Shown one piece after another: positions 1 through 6,758 of a stretch of DNA of 13,563 bases (positions are counted from its first letter, which is position 1; the number at the start of each line of letters is the position of its first letter). The position numbers and the translations under genes are program-made. The stretch comes from JBAQMG01 sp049302575 (GTDB lineage Bacteria > Bacillota > Desulfitobacteriia > Desulfitobacteriales > Desulfitobacteriaceae), in contig JBAQMG010000118.1 in NCBI GenBank assembly GCA_049302575.1, positions 1 through 13,563 of the forward strand. Direction: 5' to 3'. Under the pieces are notes generated by a model. It had not been told where the DNA came from, ran no database searches, and was given only the letters and a program-made list of their open reading frames with translations.

Positions 1-34
1 AGAATTTTGTGGGATTAAGCCAATGAAAAAGTAG
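1..34 (+). pseudogene. possible C-terminal tail of a transposase (partial, enters from left edge)
   Basis: One reading frame at the left edge reads EFCGIKPMKK and then stops at TAG (32-34). A short basic tail of this kind, with an 'xGIKxPKK' flavour, resembles the ends of DDE transposases of IS4/IS1634-like elements. It sits just before an inverted repeat and a recombinase gene that has lost its 3' end, which would fit the right end of an insertion sequence that landed in that gene. Only ten codons are visible, so this is a weak call; it could equally be a chance frame. Confidence 0.25.
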
Positions 35-36
35 AG

Positions 37-108
37 AATAAAATCCAAACCTTTTTTTATCAAAATCCTTAGATATCAAGCAGATTTGGAAAAGGTTTGG
101 ATTTTATT
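37..108. repeat. perfect 19-bp inverted repeat with a third partial copy; likely mobile-element end
   Basis: The left arm (37-55, AATAAAATCCAAACCTTTT) and the right arm (90-108) are perfect reverse complements, separated by 34 bp. A direct partial copy of the core, AGGTTTGGAT, recurs at 110-119, so the core is present three times within 83 bp. The right arm lies inside the foreign tail of the truncated recombinase frame. Neither arm is followed by a clear T-run, so it does not look like a simple terminator. Clustered direct and inverted copies of a short core are typical of transposase-binding ends, but I cannot name the element. Confidence 0.6.
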
Positions 109-1041
109 TAGGTTTGGATAACTTAGAGAATGAATCGACACTTGTTTCTTGACCCCTGCCTGTTCGCGCGCTACCTCAAAGATCTTCTGAGCTGATCTCT
201 CTGTTAAATGATTACCTAATGTAGCCCCTGGAAAAAGCCAATCTTTTAAAGAACAATTTTTGGCATAAGTACGAAGAGTTTCGAGTGCAACCTCCGAAAG
301 AATCGTAAAACGATCTTTTCGGCCCTTTCCTTGCTTTACGTGAATTAACATCCTCGCACTATCAACTTCATCTATCTTTAGTCTTACGACCTCTCCTACC
401 CGTAGTCCAGCGGAGTAAGTTAGCATTAAAATAGCCTTATGCTTTGGATTTTTAACACTTTGTAATATTTGAGAAACCTCTTGTCGACTAAGAATATCGG
501 GCAGTTTTTGTTCCTTTTTGGGTCTGGGTAAATCGATAATAATATCTCGCCTTTGTAAAACTTCAATGCTAAGGAATTTAATTGAACTTACAGCCTGATT
601 AACGTAAGCATGTGATTTATCCTTTTCCAGCAAATCAAGGAGATATTGTCGGATATTTTGACTAGAAATCCCCTGACTCTCTACACTAATAAATGACATA
701 AATCGTTTAATATGTCCCAGATAAGCTTTATGCGTTTCTGGGCTATACCCCTTTAACTTTAACAATTCTTCCATCTTCATTAACAAGAGTCCCATCTGAG
801 TTAACTTAGATTCCGTGTCAATATTTTCAGAACTACAGGTACTTTGTATGAAAATCTGTTCATCCTTGAATAACTCAAACAACCTCTCAATATTTTCTAC
901 AGTATCAGGTACAGTCCAATACTTATTCTCAGGATTCCAACGATAGCCTATAATTGTCTTGATTTTCGTTACTCTCTCCACTGTATATGTGAATTTTATG
1001 AAAAGTCTCTTATGATTGTTCCTTTGAATATGAATAACCAT
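76..1041 (-). pseudogene. truncated tyrosine recombinase/integrase with HARP-like N-terminal module
   Basis: A phage-integrase/Xer-type site-specific recombinase, which would cut and rejoin DNA strands through a catalytic tyrosine. Numbering from the TTG at 1074: an N-terminal ~70-residue module contains 'GYRWNPENKYWTVP' (43-56). A SAM-like core-binding domain follows (about 95-175) and then the catalytic domain from about 195. Catalytic Arg-I (SAGLRVGE, R225), the beta-hairpin Lys (GKGRK, K250) and the His of HxxR (IHSL, H315) are present. The frame then changes to unrelated residues (SYPNLNK...), so Arg-II, the His/Trp and the nucleophilic Tyr are missing. The protein should not be able to recombine DNA. 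I prefer the ATG at 1041 (321 residues) because AAAGAGGT lies directly upstream; the TTG at 1074 has only a weak SD. The break lies at about position 122, beside the repeats at the window edge, suggesting disruption by an inserted element. Confidence 0.85.
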
Positions 1042-1045
1042 AGAT

Positions 1046-1053
1046 ACCTCTTT
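1046..1053 (-). promoter_or_regulatory. ribosome binding site deciding the recombinase start
   Basis: On the minus strand AAAGAGGT stands four bases before the ATG at 1041, or five counted from the GAGG core. This is a better initiation context than the TTG at 1074, whose upstream sequence offers only AAAGAAG. Confidence 0.55.
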
Positions 1054-1168
1054 ATCGCTAACATTTTTTATCAATACTTCTTTCGGCAGATTTCAGGTAT
1101 TTCCTCCCTATGACACCAACTAATTACACATTTTTTTAAACACTAACGAAACCTAAACTAAGGCCATA

Positions 1169-1456
1169 TTAAATTCTTTCAGGAATAGACGCCTGAGCTT
1201 GTTCCCCGGCAGACATATTCAAAATCCCTTGGACAGGTGTAATCGAAAGGGTGTACATCATTGTTAAGGCGATTATACTCATTAACCAAACGTATATCCG
1301 ACCAAGTTTTTGCGAAAAGAGATATACGGCTCCTGCACCCAGATAGGCCACAAGAGTAGCAGCAGAAAACTGGTTAGCCCTGTACTGTAAAAGAGACCAC
1401 CCCTGTAATATATATGAAATAAAGTCGCTTATTGCGGCATTAAAGCTAATTGTCAT
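1169..1456 (-). CDS. small two-helix membrane protein, unknown function
   Basis: A 95-residue frame starting at ATG. Two hydrophobic stretches (about 30-48 and 53-75) are separated by a short basic loop (QKLGR), which predicts a helical hairpin in the cytoplasmic membrane. The N-terminal 28 residues are amphipathic, and the C-terminus is polar (AGEQAQASIPERI). I do not recognise a family. The upstream sequence lacks a convincing SD, so expression is uncertain. However, the composition, with well-defined helices and a positive inner loop, looks like a real membrane protein rather than chance. It lies 127 bp upstream of the truncated recombinase in the same direction, but there is no sign that they work together. 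Confidence 0.5.
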   Translation of the reverse strand: MTISFNAAISDFISYILQGWSLLQYRANQFSAATLVAYLGAGAVYLFSQKLGRIYVWLMSIIALTMMYTLSITPVQGILNMSAGEQAQASIPERI

Positions 1457-1559
1457 TTTATCATATAATTACCACGTGAAAAATAACCGTTTATGCGGGA
1501 TAAAAAATCGCTTTTTAATAATTTATTTACATTTCGTCGTTTCTCCAATAATTTTACCT

Positions 1560-1588
1560 TTGACTTCTTGTCCCTAATTTTCTAATAT
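1560..1588 (+). promoter_or_regulatory. sigma-A type promoter of the YfmM-like gene
   Basis: TTGACT (1560-1565) and TAATAT (1583-1588) are separated by exactly 17 bp. Transcription would begin around 1595, giving a leader of only about 30 nt before the ATG at 1627. I see no leader peptide or attenuator of the kind that controls antibiotic-resistance ABC-F genes, so constitutive expression is the simplest reading. Confidence 0.7.
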
Positions 1589-1626
1589 AGGGGGTGAGCT
1601 AAAATTGCAAGAAAAGGGAGATACTC

Positions 1627-3183
1627 ATGAGCGTACTAAGTGTTGAGAACGTGACCCATGGCTTTGGCGGCAGGCAGATTTTAGAAGACGCCTCTTTTAG
1701 ACTGTTAAAAGGGGAGCATGTAGGCTTAATTGGAGCTAATGGAGAAGGGAAATCTACCTTTTTAGATATCATCATCGGCAAAACGATCCCGGATAAAGGG
1801 AAAGTCGAATGGTCTAACCGCGTGACGGTCGGTTACTTAGACCAGCATGCTGTTCTGACCAAGGGTAAAACCATTCGCGATGTCTTACAAGAAGCCTTCC
1901 AGAAAATGTTTGACCTAGAAGCAGAGATGCTCCAATTATATGACAAGATGGCCGTCGCCTCAGAAGATCAGATGAATAAGATGCTGGAAGACGTCGGTGA
2001 AATCCAAACGATTTTAGAACATAACGGCTTTTATATCATTAACTCCAAGATTGAAGAAGTTGCCAACGGCTTAGGATTAGGCGAAATAGGCCTCGATAAA
2101 GATGTGGCTGAGCTTAGTGGAGGACAAAGAACCAAGGTCTTATTGACCAAACTTTTACTCCAAAATCCCACAATTTTAATTCTTGACGAGCCCACAAACT
2201 TCTTAGATGCTGAGCATATCGAGTGGCTGAGTCGATACCTAAAAGAGTACGAGAATGCCTTTATCCTCGTCTCCCATGATATTTCCTTTGTCAATGAGGT
2301 CATCAATGTCATCTACTATGTTGAGAATGCTGTCCTTACTCGTTATACAGGAAATTATGAGCAATTCAAACAACTGCATGACGTCAAAAAGACCCATGAG
2401 CTTAAAGCCTATGAGAAACAACAAAAAGAAGTTGACCGTTTAGAAGATTTTATTTCCCGTAACAAGGCCAGAATATCAACCACCGGTCGCGCCAAAAGCC
2501 GCCAAAAGCAACTAGATAAAATGGATATTTTAGAAAAACCCAAAGAGAAAGTTAAACCAACTTTTAAATTTAAAGAAGCGCGAACACCAGGTCGTGTCAT
2601 CTTTGAAGCAAGTATGCTGGTACTTGGTTATGATGAGCCCTTAACTAATCCCATGAATTTAAAGTTGGAAAGAGGGCAAAAGGTCGCCATTCGAGGAGTG
2701 AACGGCCTCGGTAAAACAACGTTACTCAAAACTCTTCTAGGAACAATTCCCCCTGTCAACGGAGAAGTCGAACTTGGCGATTATCTCCACCCCGGCTATT
2801 TTGAGCAAGAAACTAGCCGTAACAACACTAGAACTGCCTTAGAAGAAATCTGGAATGAATATCCCGTACTTACGAATTATGAAGCAAGAGCAGCACTTGC
2901 CAAGTGTGGTCTAACTAACGAGCATATCTCCAGTAAAATGATGGTCTTAAGTGGCGGAGAAAATGCCAAAGTTCGGCTATGCAAACTGATGTTGAAAGAG
3001 GCTAACTGGTTAGTCTTAGACGAGCCCACCAATCATTTAGATCTTGATGCTAAAGAAGAATTGAAAAAGGCTCTTCGAGAATTTAAAGGCACAGTTTTGC
3101 TAGTTTCACATGAACCCGAGTTTTATGAGGATTGGGTCTCTGACGTCTGGAATCTCGAAGAGTGGACAACTAAGATCGTTTAA
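1627..3183 (+). CDS. yfmM: ABC-F family ATPase, YfmM-like
   Basis: A soluble twin-ATPase protein of the ABC-F family. ABC-F proteins bind the ribosomal E site and act on the P-site tRNA during translation; they do not transport. Domain 1 has Walker A GANGEGKST (36-44), signature LSGGQ (163-167), Walker B with catalytic E188 and H-loop H217. A charged linker (about 241-320) corresponds to the P-site-tRNA interaction region. Domain 2 has Walker A GVNGLGKTT (357-365), signature LSGGE (441-445), Walker B with E466 and H495. All catalytic residues are intact. The length (518 residues) and the N-terminal 'SFRLLKGEHVGLIGANGEGKST' style match what I recall of B. subtilis YfmM. The start ATG has AAGGGAG upstream. 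The gene ends 4 bp from the convergent YfmR-like gene. There are no membrane segments and no sign of an antibiotic-resistance leader; its precise translational role is not known from sequence. Confidence 0.93.
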   Translation: MSVLSVENVTHGFGGRQILEDASFRLLKGEHVGLIGANGEGKSTFLDIIIGKTIPDKGKVEWSNRVTVGYLDQHAVLTKGKTIRDVLQEAFQKMFDLEAEMLQLYDKMAVASEDQMNKMLEDVGEIQTILEHNGFYIINSKIEEVANGLGLGEIGLDKDVAELSGGQRTKVLLTKLLLQNPTILILDEPTNFLDAEHIEWLSRYLKEYENAFILVSHDISFVNEVINVIYYVENAVLTRYTGNYEQFKQLHDVKKTHELKAYEKQQKEVDRLEDFISRNKARISTTGRAKSRQKQLDKMDILEKPKEKVKPTFKFKEARTPGRVIFEASMLVLGYDEPLTNPMNLKLERGQKVAIRGVNGLGKTTLLKTLLGTIPPVNGEVELGDYLHPGYFEQETSRNNTRTALEEIWNEYPVLTNYEARAALAKCGLTNEHISSKMMVLSGGENAKVRLCKLMLKEANWLVLDEPTNHLDLDAKEELKKALREFKGTVLLVSHEPEFYEDWVSDVWNLEEWTTKIV

Positions 3184-3187
3184 TTAC

Positions 3188-5155
3188 TCACCCATTCCCC
3201 TTATTCCGGTTAATCTCTTCCGCCAACTCATTTAGATAAGTCCAGCGCTCAATCAGCTCCTCCAATTTCTGGTTGAGTTCTTGCTGTACTTGGACAAGTT
3301 CTTGTAATAACGCATAATTACTACCTGCAAGATTGATTTTATCATTTATTTCATGCAGGTCTTTTTCTGTATCGGCAATCAGACTATCTATTTGTTCATA
3401 CTCTCTTTGCTCCTTAAAGCTAAATTTAACGGGTTTATCCTTCTTCCCCTCTGGCAGTTCGCTTTTCAGGGTTTCTGGTTGAGTGCTGATTCCCTTCTGA
3501 TTGTTCGCATTTTGAGGCGTATGACCCAGATTACTCTTCTTTTGAGCAGCATCTGGCTGCCCTTTATTATAATCCAGATACTCTGAGTAATTCCCCGTGT
3601 AGTGGATAATACCCCCACTCTCCTTAAAGGCAAAGATTTTTTCAGCTGTGCGATCTAGGAAATACCGATCATGGGAAACCGAAATGACAGCCCCGGGAAA
3701 CTCCTCGAGATAGCCCTCTAAAATCGTTAAGGTTTGAATATCCAAGTCATTTGTCGGTTCGTCCAAAAAAATGACATTAGGGGCACCCATCAAAATCCGC
3801 AACAAGAAAAGCCTTCTTTTTTCACCACCAGAAAGCTTAGCAATAGGAGTCCACTGCAGATCAGGCGGAAATAAGAATCTCTCTAACATCTGCGAGGCTG
3901 TGATTACTCCGCCGTCTCCAGTCTTCAAAACCTCAGCAACTTCCTTAAGATAATTTATGACTTTGAGTTCCCCATTCATTTCCGCATTTTCTTGAGAAAA
4001 GTAGCCTATTTTTACGGTTTCCCCTATTTCAAGCGTTCCTTGGTCCGGGGTTATTCTTTCGGCCATCAGATTAAGCAGAGTTGATTTGCCACAGCCATTA
4101 GACCCGATAATTCCAATCCGATCATCCCGAGCAACGATATAACTGAAATTATCAATGACTTTTCGTCCCTCAAACTGCTTGCTGATATGTTTAAGCTCAA
4201 TTACCTTCTTGCCCAGTCGGCTACTACCCACCGAGATCTCGATTTTATCCGAGCTCACCTCAGGTTTCAACTCGTCTAATTTATAAAAACGATCAATCCT
4301 AGCCTTCTGCTTCGTCGTACGGGCTCTGGCTCCTCGTCTCATCCAGGCTAGTTCATTTCTCAAGAGATTTTGCCTTTTGCTTTCAGAGGCTTGTTCTAAC
4401 TCCAAACGCAGTACTTTAGCCTCTAAAAAAACACTATAGTTGCCCTCATAAACATAGAGTTTACCCCGATCTAATTCGAAAATCTTGTTGGCTACCCTAT
4501 CTAAAAAGTACCGATCATGAGTAATAATCAACAGAGCTCCCTTACGCTGATTTAGATACTGTTCTAACCACTCCACGGTTTCGTGGTCAATCTGATTAGT
4601 CGGCTCGTCGAGAATAAGCAGTTCTGCGGGGGTGATCAGAGCGCTTGCCAAAGCAATCCTTTTTCTCATTCCTCCAGAAAGTTGCTCAACCAAGGCTTCA
4701 AAATCCGTAATCCCTAGTCTAGTTAAAACAGCCTTAGCCTCAGTTTCCAACTGCCAGGCATTTTGCTCATCCATCTTTTGGCTCAAAGCCATTAGTTTTT
4801 GCTGTAACTTGCCCTCCTCGGGGTGTTGTTGCAACTTCTCCAGGACATATTCATACTCCCTGAGCAGCTGCATCACTGGCGAATTTCCTCTAAAGACTTG
4901 TTCTAGCACCGTTGTCCCGCTCTGAAAATCAGGGTTTTGAGAGAGGTATTCAATATGGATACTACTACCAGAGGTGACTCTACCTTGATCAGGTGTCTCA
5001 AAGCCAGCAATAATTTTTAGAAGCGTCGATTTGCCAGTCCCATTGATACCGATTAAGCCAATCTTTTCGGCTTGCTCTATCCCAAATGTAATATTTTCAA
5101 ACAAAGTCTTGGTGCCATAGGACTTGCTTAAACTTTCTACTGATAATATGTTCAT
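3188..5155 (-). CDS. yfmR: ABC-F family ATPase, YfmR/Uup-like
   Basis: A second ABC-F twin ATPase (655 residues). Domain 1 has Walker A GINGTGKST (36-44), LSGG (159-162), Walker B with E184 and H213. The linker (about 235-300) is Arg/Lys-rich (MRRGARARTTKQKAR), fitting contact with rRNA/tRNA. Domain 2 has GSNGCGKST (351-359), LSGGE (441-445), Walker B with E466 and H495. A low-complexity spacer (about 535-575) leads into a C-terminal coiled coil (about 580-650), the extension typical of Uup/YfmR. Family knowledge: B. subtilis YfmR helps ribosomes that stall, for example at proline stretches, in partnership with EF-P, and E. coli Uup is its counterpart. The ATG is preceded by GAAGGG at a 9-10 nt spacing. 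It converges on the YfmM-like gene and diverges from alkD. The assignment to the YfmR/Uup branch rests on the coiled-coil tail and N-terminal resemblance. Confidence 0.9.
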   Translation of the reverse strand: MNILSVESLSKSYGTKTLFENITFGIEQAEKIGLIGINGTGKSTLLKIIAGFETPDQGRVTSGSSIHIEYLSQNPDFQSGTTVLEQVFRGNSPVMQLLREYEYVLEKLQQHPEEGKLQQKLMALSQKMDEQNAWQLETEAKAVLTRLGITDFEALVEQLSGGMRKRIALASALITPAELLILDEPTNQIDHETVEWLEQYLNQRKGALLIITHDRYFLDRVANKIFELDRGKLYVYEGNYSVFLEAKVLRLELEQASESKRQNLLRNELAWMRRGARARTTKQKARIDRFYKLDELKPEVSSDKIEISVGSSRLGKKVIELKHISKQFEGRKVIDNFSYIVARDDRIGIIGSNGCGKSTLLNLMAERITPDQGTLEIGETVKIGYFSQENAEMNGELKVINYLKEVAEVLKTGDGGVITASQMLERFLFPPDLQWTPIAKLSGGEKRRLFLLRILMGAPNVIFLDEPTNDLDIQTLTILEGYLEEFPGAVISVSHDRYFLDRTAEKIFAFKESGGIIHYTGNYSEYLDYNKGQPDAAQKKSNLGHTPQNANNQKGISTQPETLKSELPEGKKDKPVKFSFKEQREYEQIDSLIADTEKDLHEINDKINLAGSNYALLQELVQVQQELNQKLEELIERWTYLNELAEEINRNKGNG

Positions 5156-5202
5156 GCGTGTTTTCCCTTCAGTACGGCTAGAGTGGATCCTATACTCTCT
5201 CT

Positions 5203-5232
5203 ATTATAGCAAAGATTCTTGATTTTCGTAAA
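5203..5232 (-). promoter_or_regulatory. promoter of the YfmR-like gene (extended -10)
   Basis: Read on the minus strand, a perfect TATAAT (5208-5203) is preceded by TGC, giving an extended -10 (TGCTATAAT). A weaker -35 TTTACG lies at 5232-5227 with an 18-bp spacer. Transcription would start near 5196, about 40 nt before the ATG. Confidence 0.65.
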
Positions 5233-5276
5233 AAATGAATTTCAGCTCTATTGAAGGGGTGTTGAAAACCAAAACA

Positions 5277-5305
5277 TTGTTAGATCATCTCTGGAAATGT
5301 ATAAT
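5277..5305 (+). promoter_or_regulatory. promoter of the alkD-like gene
   Basis: TTGTTA (5277-5282) and a perfect TATAAT (5300-5305) are separated by 17 bp, pointing rightward into the alkD-like gene. It is divergent from the YfmR promoter about 70 bp away. I saw no inverted repeat over it that would suggest a specific operator. Confidence 0.7.
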
Positions 5306-5342
5306 TAACCAAACTTACTAAATCTAGAGGAGTGAAAATTCT

Positions 5343-6056
5343 TTGTCTAATGTTGAGCAGCTTAAATTCCAAATCAATGAGTATGTGGATAAGGATAAAA
5401 CTGCTTTCTTTCCACGTTTCTTCAAAACATCTGAAGGGAGTTACGGCGAGGGAGATCAATTTATTGGTGTTACTGTTCCCAATCTAAGGAAAGTCAGCAA
5501 AAATCATTATAAAGACTTCGATTTAAAAGAGACTGTGAAATTATTAACTGAACCAATCCATGAATATCGCCTTGCTGCGCTTTTTATACTCGTATATAAG
5601 TTTGAAAAGGCAAAAAACGAACTGGAAAAAGAAGACATTGTTAATTTGTACCTTAACAATGTCAGATCGGTTAATAATTGGGATCTGGTGGATTCCTCTG
5701 CCGACAAAATTTTGGGTCCCTATTTTTTCGCCAAAGATAAAGAACTTTTATATAATTTTGCTCATTCTTCTGACTTATGGAAACAGAGAATTGCTATAAT
5801 CTCGACCTTCTATTTCATAAAGAAGGATCATTTTCAAGATACCTTAGATATAGCAAAAATTTTATTAAACCATAAACACGACCTAATTCATAAGGCAGTT
5901 GGTTGGATGCTCAGGGAGATTGGGAACAGGAAATTCAATATAGAGTACGATTTTCTCAAAGATAACTACAAAGACATGCCAAGGACGATGTTGCGTTATG
6001 CGATAGAAAAGTTTGAACCTGGATTAAGACAGCAATTCTTAAAGGGTTATATCTGA
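5343..6056 (+). CDS. DNA alkylation repair protein, AlkD-type HEAT-repeat glycosylase
   Basis: An AlkD-family DNA glycosylase (237 residues, the usual family size), which removes bulky or positively charged alkylated purines such as N3/N7-methyl bases by base excision. The family opening FFKTSEGSYGEGDQFIGV (26-43), followed by VPNLR, is present. The catalytic-cleft residues described for Bacillus cereus AlkD have counterparts here: W113 and D117 in NNWDLVD (family Trp and catalytic Asp), R149 in LWKQRIA, and W188 in KAVGWMLRE. The alpha-helical HEAT-like layout runs the length of the protein. The start is TTG, supported by GAGGAG 10 nt upstream. I see no in-frame ATG or GTG near the SD. The gene has its own promoter; nothing suggests an Ada-type operator. 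The PAS gene downstream follows after 84 bp and might share the transcript. Confidence 0.92.
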   Translation: MSNVEQLKFQINEYVDKDKTAFFPRFFKTSEGSYGEGDQFIGVTVPNLRKVSKNHYKDFDLKETVKLLTEPIHEYRLAALFILVYKFEKAKNELEKEDIVNLYLNNVRSVNNWDLVDSSADKILGPYFFAKDKELLYNFAHSSDLWKQRIAIISTFYFIKKDHFQDTLDIAKILLNHKHDLIHKAVGWMLREIGNRKFNIEYDFLKDNYKDMPRTMLRYAIEKFEPGLRQQFLKGYI

Positions 6057-6100
6057 TACACAAATTCGCTACCTTCTCTTTTGTTATCGTAACTTCTTGG

Positions 6101-6114
6101 GGTTGAGGTCAACC
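6101..6114. repeat. short palindrome upstream of the PAS gene
   Basis: GGTTGA-GG-TCAACC is a 6-bp inverted repeat with a 2-bp centre, ending 26 bp before the preferred ATG of the PAS gene. It could be an operator or a small hairpin. There is no T-run, so it is a poor terminator for alkD, and no clear promoter was found beside it. Confidence 0.35.
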
Positions 6115-6140
6115 GCAAATTGTCGGAAAGGGTGATTTTA

Positions 6141-6740
6141 ATGGAGAATTTACTTAAGCAAGAATCTTTCATAAGAACGATGTTTGATACTATCCCCCTG
6201 TTAACTCTGGTATTAGATCCTGATTTACGGGTATACGCTGTGAATCAAGCAGCTAAAAACTCCATAACGAGCAACGAAACTGAATTTCTCGGTGAGAGCT
6301 GTGGGCAAGTTTTAGGTTGTCGGCATGCCTCAGATGATGCATCGGGATGTGGGTTTGGCCCTAATTGTAAAAATTGCATTATAAGAAATACTGCACTCAG
6401 AACTATTAAGGGAACGGGAACACAACGTGCAAAGGGTAAATTAGAGTTGAGCACGGGAAAAGATATGAGTGTTCTTGTTAGCTCTTCCCCTTTTGAATAT
6501 AGTAAGCAACAATTTGCTTTGATTATGGTTGAAGATGTTTCTTTAATCACGGAGTTACAAGGTTTAATCCCGATTTGTGCGGCGTGTAAGCGAATTCGGG
6601 ATGACCAAGGTTATTGGAATCGTGTTGAAATATACATCGAAGAACATTCAGAAGTCGAATTTACGCATGATATCTGTCCAGATTGTATAAAAGCATTGTA
6701 TCCAGATGTTAAACAAGCTGAAAAAACAAAAACAAGATAA
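6141..6740 (+). CDS. stand-alone PAS-domain sensor with cysteine cluster and C-terminal four-Cys module
   Basis: A 199-residue cytoplasmic protein with a PAS fold (about 8-135; hallmark DTIPLLTLVLDPDLRVYAVNQAA). The PAS core carries an unusual set of cysteines, C54, C60, C70, C76 and C79, with a histidine after C60, in a GC-RH...GCGFGPNCKNC pattern. The last 60 residues form a recurrent bacterial module, 'GLIPICAACKRIRDDQGYW' plus 'FTHDICPDC', with two CxxC pairs (C146/C149 and C179/C182). It probably binds metal. No kinase, GGDEF, HTH or methyltransferase domain follows, so the output must be a partner protein or the Cys module itself. I chose ATG 6141 over the TTG at 6120 because AAAGGG precedes it at a good distance and the PAS helix begins soon after. 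There is no membrane segment. The ligand (haem, Fe-S, zinc or a small molecule) cannot be decided from sequence. Confidence 0.85.
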   Translation: MENLLKQESFIRTMFDTIPLLTLVLDPDLRVYAVNQAAKNSITSNETEFLGESCGQVLGCRHASDDASGCGFGPNCKNCIIRNTALRTIKGTGTQRAKGKLELSTGKDMSVLVSSSPFEYSKQQFALIMVEDVSLITELQGLIPICAACKRIRDDQGYWNRVEIYIEEHSEVEFTHDICPDCIKALYPDVKQAEKTKTR

Positions 6741-6758
6741 AGTATCCATGAAATACGT

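Noticed and set aside
37..108. CRISPR-like repeat array
   Set aside because: There are only three short copies in mixed orientation without regular spacers.
1506..1530. Small AT-rich near-palindrome (AAAAATCGCTTTTT) upstream of the YfmM promoter
   Set aside because: The stem is almost only A-T pairs and too weak to call a terminator or operator.
1613..1660. Antibiotic-sensing leader peptide in front of the YfmM-like ABC-F gene
   Set aside because: The leader is only about 30 nt and contains no start codon with its own SD or attenuator stems; resistance-type control is not supported.
1599..1781. Short leftward frame overlapping the start of the YfmM-like gene
   Set aside because: It is antisense to a well-supported ABC-F gene, lacks an SD and has no recognisable domain.
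6083..6114. Possible terminator after the alkD-like gene
   Set aside because: The inverted repeats here (GTTA-TCG-TAAC and GGTTGA-GG-TCAACC) are short and have no T-run, so I list only the second as a palindrome.
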